Source: Dipteris shenzhenensis
Lineage: Eukaryota; Polypodiophyta; Polypodiopsida; Gleicheniales
DNA: 64,000 nucleotides
Assembly (NCBI GenBank): GCA_047967505.1
Contig: CM106538.1
Direction: 5' to 3' (one strand)
Of this stretch, positions 56,251 to 64,000 are shown piece by piece. The translations under genes and the position numbers were made by a program. Position 1 is the first letter of the stretch. Each line of letters opens with the position of its first letter. The notes below the pieces were generated by a model that made no database searches, was not told the DNA's origin, and worked only from the letters and a program-made list of their open reading frames with translations.

Positions 56251-56593
56251 GATTAGATTGTATCACGAGCACTCACTTGCATATGTACATCTTCGCACAT
56301 ATAGGTAGCATCAATCGATTTTACCTAGAGCTCAGAAGTGATGAATGAGTTCTAGCTACCCTATGAAAATCCCAGCAAAAAAAGCATATAGTTAGTCCCT
56401 ACTTAGCTACTAGGTCACGTGCACTCACACGCTTTCGCTTAGACACATAGATGATTGCATGAATAATTGTATCACACACTTTCATTCCACACTCTCAAAG
56501 GATGTATTTTTATTTTTTATTTTTAAAAAAGATCTCTCTTCCACACACACACACAGAAAGGTCATACAGGCATGCCAATCAATTTAATGATCA

Positions 56594-58245
56594 ATGGTAC
56601 ACTCCATGTACATGGATACAGGTTCAGAAAAGATGTCGCCACTAAAGAGGATGCGCAGAACAAGCCCACCGCCTCAACCACGAGACCCCCTCCAAATTTC
56701 ACAGCCATCTACATCCTCTCAATCACGGAGACCACAGGCATTCATGGTCCAAAGTGATAGCTCCGAAGAAGATTCAGTGCATGACCAAGCAAAACAAATG
56801 CCACCCCAGTCACAACCGTTAACAAGGCCCAATCATTGGAACTTGTCTGGCCACCCACATCGACTTATGCTCTTTCCCAGGAAGCAACATCTTACTTAGA
56901 GCAACGGGGTCTAGGCAATTTGCATGAGAGCCTCAAATCCTTGGAGGACAGTCCTATCCTGACCACCTACATCAAGGACTTTCTCCATTCTTACTACTCC
57001 AGCAATGCAAAGGATGGCAAGTACGGTACAATCACTGTACATCGGAGCCCACTAAACATTATCCTCGATAGTACAGTCATTCAAAGGGCTTTCTCACTGC
57101 CAAAACAAGGTGGCAAATACCCTAAACGGTCTGCTGATGCAAAGTTTATCGAAGTACAGTCTCTCCTCACCAAGGGTACCCTGATCCATAGAGATGGCAT
57201 ATTGCTTCGCACAATCCTTGACCATCGCCTCAAGGAAGCAACACAATTTCTATCCACAATCTTGGGAATAAAGTACGGCAAGGAATGCTTCCTTCCACTC
57301 CGCACATTTGTTTTGCTGAGTAGGAAGCTAAAACAAGACTGGGTCCAGCACTTCGTCATTTTCTTTACCAAAAAACTCGACGGTTCTTCAGGCCAGAAAT
57401 GTAAAATTCCGCACTTATTGGCTATAATCATCAAAAAAGAACTACAAGAAAGAGAAATGACTCTGCCCCACCAGTCACCAAAGCCAATTGAGGAGTTGGA
57501 CATACCCTTCTCACCAGTATGGGAGCCATCATCAACTTCTCCAGCTATCACATTGATAAGTACAGATGCCTTAACAGAAGTACCTATTCTGGAAAGTAGG
57601 ATTGCAGAATTGCCCCAGGAAATGCTACAGCTCGGTGCACAACTACAACCACTAAGTCTCCACCAACAACAGCACCAACCCGAGCTCAAGAGAAGGTTGG
57701 CACCTGAACCTGAGGAAAGATCAGCACCAAAGCTTGAGACCACATCAGCACTCAAACCGCCCATTGACACCATGCTAGTCGATGAGCCACAAGGGGAGCT
57801 AGTGCCAGATCAGCAATATGACTATTGTACACAAGGGACTGAGATGCCATTGGAACAACCTCCCCTAAGTACTACAGAATCATCAGGATGGCTACATGGG
57901 CACCACTTGTATCAGCAATATCACCAAACCTCATCACCGTCTATTATTCTCCAACATCAAGCTAGCCAAATGATCCAAATATCAGAATTATTCACTAACT
58001 TGGCCAAGGAAGCATATGCAAGAGAATTGGAAAGGCAGACTGCATCAGAACTCGAAGACCAATTCCAGGAAATCGCCATAGAGGTTAAGGCACTTTGGGA
58101 ATAGATAGATGAGAAGGAGGTAGAAGAAGTGTGCATGAACCATGCTCTCCAAGCTCAAGAGAAGGTAGTAAGGGATGTGACCTCCGACCTCCACCAAAGT
58201 CACACACAGCTGACTGCGGCAGTAGAAGCAACGGCAATCCATTAG
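56594..58245 (+). CDS. Extra ORF downstream of gypsy pol, unknown function
   Basis: The main open block is 56836-58104 (422 codons). An upstream frame at 56594-56830 (MVHSMYMDTGSEKMSPLKRM, then a Ser/Glu stretch SDSSEEDSVHDQ) appears to be its true N-terminus, separated by one frameshift. After the stop at 58102-58104 homologous-looking coding runs on to 58245. Residues 1-200 of the main block look globular (LDSTVIQRAFSLPKQGGKYP, FLPLRTFVLLSRKLKQDWVQ). The rest is Pro/Gln/Glu-rich with a coiled-coil-like end (ELERQTASELEDQFQEIAIE). It lies sense-strand, 3' of integrase, where some plant retroelements carry env-like or accessory ORFs. No signal peptide or transmembrane helix is visible, so I do not call it env. 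The region resembles 'putative plant transposon protein' families, but I cannot confirm that. Confidence 0.65.
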
Positions 58246-58730
58246 GAAAAAAGGGAGCTCATTTTGGGGCCTTTTACGGTTTGGAAAAATAAGCTCTCAA
58301 CCAATCAATAGAAGGCCAACGTAACGTTGAAAATTCACGAAAATAAGAGAAAATAGAAAAAAGAAACAATACTTTATGTAAGTACAAGCGTGCTACATTA
58401 ATGAGGAGATTGGTTTTTTATTCGTAGAAGATCTTTGGACAAGAAGATAGAATCTAAACTGACATTTTATCTGACAAGATCCTTCCCGCTTCCACCTTCC
58501 TTTGAATTTTCAAATATTGTGCCGCCTTTCGTGCGAAAGGTCTACCATTCTACACCATTGCCTCATTGTGCAACTGCCTTCCTTTTCCAAAACTGCTCCC
58601 TTGATCCTGTTTGGCGTAGAGTAAGATGTTTCTCGTCAACTGTCTGTTTGCCCACTTTCTCTTTCTTGAAACTTCAAATTGTTATCTTAGTTACATTACT
58701 TTGCTATTCTTACAGATTCAGAAAATCTCC
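58246..58730. promoter_or_regulatory. Gypsy trailer, then promoter and 5' UTR of the next gene
   Basis: The extra ORF's stop is at 58243-58245. From about 58435 there is a C/T-rich leader-like stretch with a probable 5' UTR intron (donor GTAAGA at about 58620, acceptor TTACAG at 58710-58715) immediately before the ATG at 58731. I found no clear TATA box. Confidence 0.4.
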
Positions 58731-60170
58731 ATGGTGAACCAAAACCACGGCCGTTCTTGTGCAAGACGCTCTGTGGATGATAATGCTACGAAGGCAGAAT
58801 TATACCAAACATCCTTACCCCGTCGACCTGCTTCTTCTATTTCGTCGGTAGAGAATTCAAGTACAGTCAAAACAGAAGGAACTTGGGAAAGGTTTAGTGT
58901 TTCGAAAGGAGCATGGGTGCTCATGCAACCTAGCAAAAGAAAAAGACCCCAGACAAAAAACATTTTCTTGGCATCGTGGAAGGGAAGAGTACGAGATTTT
59001 AAAATCACCAAAGGGAAGATATCCGTGAAAGAAGTTTTGATTCAGCACGTGTACATGCATAAAGAACTTGTCTTGCGAGACTATCCAAAAAATCTTCCGC
59101 AACACAGGCCTAATTGTATATTTTTCTATTGTGGTTTTTTCCTTCATGAGGTGTATGGATTTTTAAGATGAAGCTTTCTCTCTTAACTTATTGACATTCT
59201 TGTGTTGTTTTATTTCAGATTTATATCCTTCATCGTATGAGACATGGCAAAACATCGATTGTATTCTGGGATTTATAGATGTTCTGCATGGATCGATAGG
59301 AGAACAACAATACCAAGGTCGATGTGCAACAGAGCTAGCTCAATCGGGTATATTTTTTACTGATCATTTTTATCAGTTGCTGGACAAAGCTAACACACAT
59401 GGTGTATTAATAAAACAAGACCTTCCGGCATGGAATTCGGTGGATTGGCCTCACCCACATTCTAGTGTTACAGAGGCATATAGGGCGAAGCTTTTTACAG
59501 AAGTACAGAAAGCTCTGAGGCCCAATATTGCCACTAGGATAGTAAAAATTTCTTTGTGCATGCCTCTCACAGTTTTTGTAGACTTGTTTAATACCTTTCC
59601 AGTAAAGGTTTCAAAAACAATGCTCACAGTTAAAGCAACAAATTCGGCATGCATGCCACAATTTTTGGATAAAGGTTGGGATAAGAAGACATGTAGTTCA
59701 GTGTTTTGTGAGGTGGTCCAACCTTCTATGCAACTGAAGTACATGGTTGCATCACAAAATCTTATTTTCTCTTTTTATTACAAGCGCAGTCGAATGCTAG
59801 GTTCAAAGCTTGTCCCAATGGACCAAGATGAAGAGTCGTTTGGTGCACAAAATAAACTTATTGATATTGATGTTCTTGAGAATGGTGATGTGGTAGCCAG
59901 TATCTCCTTAAGAGAATGTTGCTCCCTAGCTCAATTACGCAGTGACATTCTGTTTGAGACTGAAGGTTCTATCTCAAACGACTTTTTATTTATCTACAAG
60001 AACAGAAAGGTACACCATCTGATTTATCCTAGTCTCTATAAGCATTGCTATTAGTTTAATTTACCACTCTAATTCATATTGCTTTTTTGCAGTTACTCAG
60101 AAGAAGAGAGAGCTCAGTTAAATGCAAAGACATAGAAAATTTTAAAATTGAGATCACACATACTCCATAA
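58731..60170 (+). CDS. Unknown protein, 417 aa, three exons, possible ubiquitin-like C-terminus
   Basis: Coding exons are 58731-59115, 59219-60009 and 60093-60170. Borders follow GT/AG (GTATAT...TTTCAG and GTACAC...TTGCAG), the frame is kept through both introns, and there are no stops. The N-terminal 50 residues are Ser/Arg-rich. Residues 50-115 (WERFSVSKGAWVLMQ, FLASWKGRVRDFKI, VLIQHVYMHKEL) have the look of a small beta-barrel module such as a BAH or Tudor-like domain, but I am not sure. The middle (130-340) is not recognised. Residues 342-417 have the strand-helix-strand pattern of a ubiquitin fold (DVVASISLRECCSLAQLRSD, then DFLFIYKNRKLLRRR), without a C-terminal Gly-Gly. Its 3' end is 84 bp from the stop of the convergent H3-Ulp1 gene. 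The function is unknown; a partner or substrate role for the peptidase is only inference. Confidence 0.7.
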
Positions 60171-60254
60171 AGAAAGGTTTTGTATTCAATCAAGTAAGAT
60201 TTTGTACAGAATTGTTTAGCTGAATCTGTAGAACATATTTCTAACATCCATTTT

Positions 60255-62355
60255 CTATTTATGTACAGTTTCATCCAGAGGCTGCTCTACATTTTCTGGA
60301 GGATCTTCTCTCTGCTGCTCCATCCTGTCCGTGCTCCATCCTGTCTCCTCCACTGCCCCAGAAGCCTCTCTTTGCTGCTTCTCCACCTTCTCCTCAACAT
60401 CAACAGCAGGTCTTTGCTCCTGTGTCTGCTCCTCCTCAGCACTCTGTGATTGCTCCTGTGGCTTCTGGTCCTCAACATCAGATGCTTCATATGTGGGATC
60501 AAGGTGTATGACACCTTCTTGTACTTTAGAGCTTTCACCCAACTCCACAGTAGCTGCTACAATAGGTTTGGGGGAGGCATAGCTCAAAAACCTCAAAATT
60601 GTATGAGCTCTAAAATTATGTACATAGTTGGGGCTGAAGCTATCCTCTTTCATCTGCAATGGCAGAGGATAATTTAGAACACTTTGTATCATTATGAATT
60701 ATATTCAAGCTAAATGAAAAGTATTTTTCCTTACCAGATCTGGCTGTTCCTTTTCAAAGTAGCTTGAAAGTATATATTTTGCATTGATCAGCACCCTCCA
60801 TCCACAACTACTTGAATCATTTTGTTGTGGTGTCTGTACAGTTAGAAAAAAATGTTAGAAACTGTGAGCATCAGCACAAAACAAAATTATTCAATAAGTT
60901 CAAAGACATAGCATTTAATAGACCTTTTACCTGTAGACTTAATGGCTCTATTGAATCCAACAGAGAGACATTTGGAGGACAATGATCCAATGCATCTAAT
61001 AGCCTTCTAATACAACTGCAATATGTATAATTTAGTTAGTATGGTATCAAAATAATGAAGTTTTGAGTTCAGAAAGCACACACAGTACTTACAATTTCAG
61101 CTCTCTGTGTGTGTTTTTTAGAGAGTTGAATAGAAAGCACTGCTTCTGCTGGATGTCAATAGACACAAAACTCCAGTGGTCACTGCATAAGGAAAAAAGC
61201 ATAAGCAAATGAAAGGCTACAAGAGTTCCCAATATTAAAGAAGAATCTTAAAAGAAGTAGTCACCCACATACCTGCTATGATATGGAAGTAGCAAAATGT
61301 CAATTACTTCAAAATTGCAGTGTTTGAACCAGCTGGAAATACTCATGGGAGTCTCTTTTGCATCTCTTAATCTAGAAGAAATGGCTGGATCAACAATATG
61401 GACTGTATGTTGTACAGAGGGATGAAGCCAGCTTCTCATCATGCTGCATAGGATCAGAACATAATTAGGGTAGGTTATAAAAGAGTTACAAGGAGGATTG
61501 ATTTGCAAAAAATGTAAAATCTAAAGACACTTACTAGAGCATTGCAAGAATGATAGTATCTGAGCAATACTCATTCTTGTTAGCCAATGCTGCTAAGCAT
61601 TGTTTTGTCAAATCAAAATCATTGACTGAAACTTCATCCTCAATATGTACAACTACATCAGGGCCCAGCTCCTTCAACCTTCTATGTATGTGTAGCTCCT
61701 TCTTTCCACTTTCCACATCTATCACAGATTTTGTTTCTTTTACTTGCTGCTTCAGTGAGTCCTCATAAGCAGCCTTCCCTCTGGTGTTCTTTGAGTGTGT
61801 TACCTCAACAACCTTTACCTCATCAACCTTGACCTTCCTTGTAGGTGGAATTAGCAATATATCTCTCATTTTGATGTCCTGCCATTCCACAGGATGAACC
61901 AGCTTGTCATATCTCCATCTCACTCTGGACAAAGTGTTGAAATCTTTGGCCATCAAAGTCACCCTGTGAGCATGGGCTGCTACAAGCATTGCATCCTCAA
62001 AATATTTCTCCAGGTAATCCTCTGCCATTTCCTGCAAGGAAAGAATGGCAGTTCTATTCCACCTGAACCCAAGGTTCCAACTATCACAAATTTCTCTCAC
62101 CAGTCTTTGAAAGGGTGCTTTGGGTATTGCAAAACCTATGGCTTTCTGTTGCCTCCTTATTTCCCTAAGCACACCTGCACCCTTATTCAATCTTTTGGCC
62201 TTTTGCTTGAGCAAGCTCATTGGCTTACCCTTCCTGCCATGTGAAGCTCTTCCCTTTGGAGGAACACTAAACTTCTTGGAACCTGTCCCAGCTGCTGTTG
62301 CTGCAAGACCTGGTCCTTTGCCAACTTGCCTTGCAGTTGATTTGGTTCTTGCCAT
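60255..62355 (-). CDS. Histone H3-like protein fused to an Ulp1/SENP (C48) cysteine peptidase
   Basis: Six coding exons on the reverse strand: 61535-62355, 61273-61443, 61093-61182, 60931-61015, 60735-60833 and 60255-60653. All have GT/AG borders and conserved phase, giving 554 residues. Residues 2-10 (ARTKSTARQ) copy the H3 tail start. Residues 60-147 are an H3 fold (LREIRRQQK, PFQRLVREI, ALQE-like SLQEMAEDYLEKYFED, AHAHRVTLMAKD). The C48 domain runs from about 243 to 420: a YCSDTIILAML entry strand-helix, then His333-Trp334, Asn350 (where Asp is usual), Gln393 and Cys399 in QQNDSSSCGW. Gln-to-Cys spacing is six, as in Ulp1. The tail (422-554) is Glu/Gln-rich. C48 peptidases cleave SUMO or related modifiers. 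Histone and peptidase entry share exon 1, so the fusion is not a gene-model artefact. An acceptor (TTTTTCAG) four bases before the ATG implies a 5' UTR intron. It looks intact. Confidence 0.9.
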
Positions 62356-62421
62356 CACTCTGAAAAACTGCATACAAAGGATTGGAAAGAGATCAAAGAC
62401 ATGAAGAACATGTTTTTACAA

Positions 62422-63345
62422 AGAAAAGGCAATCACAGGGGTGGTAGAAGCCAAATAGAGAAATTTGCAATAAAATGCGATATGAGCAGTTTGGAATTTC
62501 AAACAGGTCCACATCGCATTTTGCTGCAAATTTTTTAAATGAAATGTTGGTGCACTCCTACAGTGATTTCTATGTTTCTCCAACCAAATATAGTATGAAT
62601 GGAGGTCATTCAAGAAGATCACATGCAAATATCACACTTGAAGATCTGCATTCCTTCAGTGATTTCTCTGTCTTGGTTTGAGCCTATGCATTTCCATACA
62701 GGATGTAATTTTTCTATTTTAGGCAAGAAGATTGCAGAGGCTAAGGGGAGTCACAAAACCAGACATGTTCTCATTAAGAAAAGGCAATTACAGAGGTGGA
62801 AGAAGCCAAATAGACAAATTTGCAATAAAATGCGATATGAGCAGTTTGGAATTTCAAACAGGTCCACATCGCATTTTGCTGCAAATTTCTGAAATGACAT
62901 GCTGGTGAACTTCTACAGTGATTTCTTTGTCTCTCCAGCCAAATACAGTATGAATGGAGTTTATGCAAGAAGACTACAGCTATGGAAGTCAAAAAACCAG
63001 AACATGTTCTCACAAAGAGAAGGCAATCACAGGGGTGGAAGAAGCCAAATAGAGAAATTTGCAATAAAATGCGATATGAGCAGTTTGGAATTTCAAACAG
63101 GTCCACATCGCATTTTGCTGCAAATTTTCTAAATGACATGCTGGTGCACTCCTACAGTGATTTCTATGTTTCTCCAACCAAATACAGTATGAATGGAGGT
63201 TAGGCAAGAAGATCACATGCACATATCACACTTGAAGATCTGCTTTCCTACAGTGATTTCTTTGTCTTGGTTTGAGTCTATGCATTTCCATACAATATGT
63301 TTTTTTTCTATTTTAGGCAAAAAGATTGCAGAGACTAAGGGGAGA
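62422..63345. repeat. Three hairpin-bearing repeats upstream of the H3-Ulp1 gene
   Basis: Repeat units start at 62422, 62777 and 63015 (GGCAATYACAGRGGTGG-type openings). Each contains a 73-bp imperfect inverted repeat: 62461-62533, 62816-62888 and 63055-63127, with arms AAATTTGCA...AAAATGCGAT and ATCGCATTTT...TGCAAATTT. The hairpins are almost identical to each other. They lie in the 5' UTR intron or promoter of the reverse-strand gene. Short frames here are products of the repeat. Confidence 0.88.
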
Positions 63346-63553
63346 ACCCATTGTTCCTGACCTGGAGTCTATCTGTGGATGTGCTGTGCTGCTGAGGAGT
63401 AATCTGTGCTGAGGATGATTCTGTGTTGCTGGACAAGATGCTGATGCTGCAGAGTATGGAGGTAGGGAGGCAAGAGGGTAGAGACTGGAGGGCAAGAGTT
63501 CTAAAACAGGATACCACAAAGAAGTGCAAAATGAATTAAAGAATCACTAAATC
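63346..63553. other. Spacer upstream of the hairpin repeats
   Basis: Nothing gene-like is recognised. It may hold the first untranslated exon of the H3-Ulp1 gene. Confidence 0.35.
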
Positions 63554-63631
63554 CCACACGTGTGGAATCTAGTCGTTTTTCACACGTGTGGATGGGACCT
63601 AGATCTCTTGGAGTTTGAAATCTGGCACGTG
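63554..63631. promoter_or_regulatory. Cluster of three G-boxes (CACGTG)
   Basis: CCACACGTGTGG at 63554-63565, CACACGTGTG at 63581-63590 and GGCACGTGTG at 63624-63633. CACGTG is bound by plant bZIP and bHLH factors. The cluster lies upstream of the H3-Ulp1 gene and of a possible forward gene starting near 63899, so it could serve either or both. Confidence 0.6.
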
Positions 63632-63898
63632 TGAAAGTACACTTTATTCCTTGGAACTTGTGCCATTCATTATTTCATCATGAATACCACAACCACTTTT
63701 CCCTCCCCTGGATTCCAATCTCTCATCCCTGCCACGACTCTCTCCTGATCCTTTCTCTCTGATTCTTTCCTGCCCAGCACACTCCATCCAGATTGCAGAG
63801 CCTGCCTGAAGACAGTACTGCCAGATCTCCAGGTTACCTAGAGTGCAAGGTTCAAGCTAGAGAAAGAGCAGGAGATTTACCAGTGCAACTCAATCAGC

Positions 63899-63917
63899 AT
63901 GGAAAAGGAAAAAAAAG
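63899..63917 (+). CDS. Possible first exon of a forward gene leaving the window
   Basis: An ATG at 63899 is followed by six Lys/Glu codons and a GT donor (G|GTCAGAG). The preceding sequence is UTR-like, and the G-box cluster lies about 270 bp upstream. The rest of the gene would be beyond the window. Weak call. Confidence 0.2.
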
Positions 63918-64000
63918 GTCAGAGTTCTAGTTTGGTTTCAATGTTTTTCAACATTTATTTCTTCCATCCATTGGATTTTTTATGTCCCAATGTCTTCACT

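Noticed and set aside
57081-57773. Reverse frame of 230 codons opposite the extra gypsy ORF
   Set aside because: The forward frame has a homologue at 4 kb, in the same orientation after integrase; the reverse frame has no independent support.
56836-58104. Envelope-like gene
   Set aside because: No signal peptide, transmembrane segment or cysteine pattern is visible; position alone is not enough.
61535-62355. Centromeric histone CENH3 identity for the H3-like part
   Set aside because: The tail start copies canonical H3, loop 1 is not lengthened, and the PFQRLVREI helix is canonical; CENH3 normally differs in all three.
62422-63345. CRISPR-like array
   Set aside because: Only three long units at unequal spacing in a eukaryotic genome; the units are hairpin repeats, not short repeats with spacers.

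Overview
The window is nuclear DNA from a land plant with a large, repeat-rich genome. The signs are spliceosomal introns with GT/AG borders, plant-type telomeric heptamers (TTTAGGG), a BURP-domain gene (a plant-specific family), and many Ty1/copia and Ty3/gypsy retrotransposons primed by initiator-tRNA-type sites. Nothing bacterial or organellar is visible, and I saw no rRNA or tRNA gene. The exact lineage cannot be fixed from the sequence. The mix of low gene density, long GA tracts and short copia LTRs would fit a fern, lycophyte or another large-genome plant, but that is a guess.

Layout. 0-20 kb: nested retrotransposon debris. It includes one copia element with 186-bp LTRs that look identical (6055-11527), and one internally deleted copia (14591-18126) that landed in a kilobase-scale GA microsatellite. 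An AT-rich stretch and an interstitial telomere-like array (19461-19880) follow. 20-29 kb: a copia gag, then a reverse-strand gypsy gag and leader. The leader is split by a gag-only element with 288-bp LTRs and an ACTTA target duplication (24864-27534). 29-37 kb: a foldback palindrome, an apparently intact BURP gene (30766-31734), tandem duplications and MITEs. 37-51 kb: another gag-only unit, simple repeats, an array of short hairpins, a duplicated segment, and decayed gypsy pol regions. 51-58 kb: a non-autonomous gypsy derivative with a 1,040-bp LTR, an unusual C-rich and CTAACC-rich leader, a gag-to-integrase fusion, and a long extra ORF downstream of pol.

58.4-64 kb is the least repetitive and most interesting part. 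Two intact, intron-containing genes face each other tail to tail with 84 bp between their stop codons. The reverse-strand gene encodes a 554-residue protein that starts as a divergent histone H3 (tail and histone fold) and continues, within the same exon, into an Ulp1/SENP-type C48 cysteine peptidase with His, Asn, Gln and Cys at the catalytic positions. The forward gene encodes a 417-residue protein of unknown family with a possible ubiquitin-like C-terminus. I infer, without proof, that the two could act together in SUMO/ubiquitin-like chemistry on chromatin, or belong to an undescribed mobile element. Three 73-bp hairpin repeats and a cluster of G-box palindromes lie upstream of the H3-peptidase gene.

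Two related MITE families with 8-bp target duplications are spread through the window (seven full copies and one partial). Their insertion points, together with the nested LTR elements, give a relative order of events.
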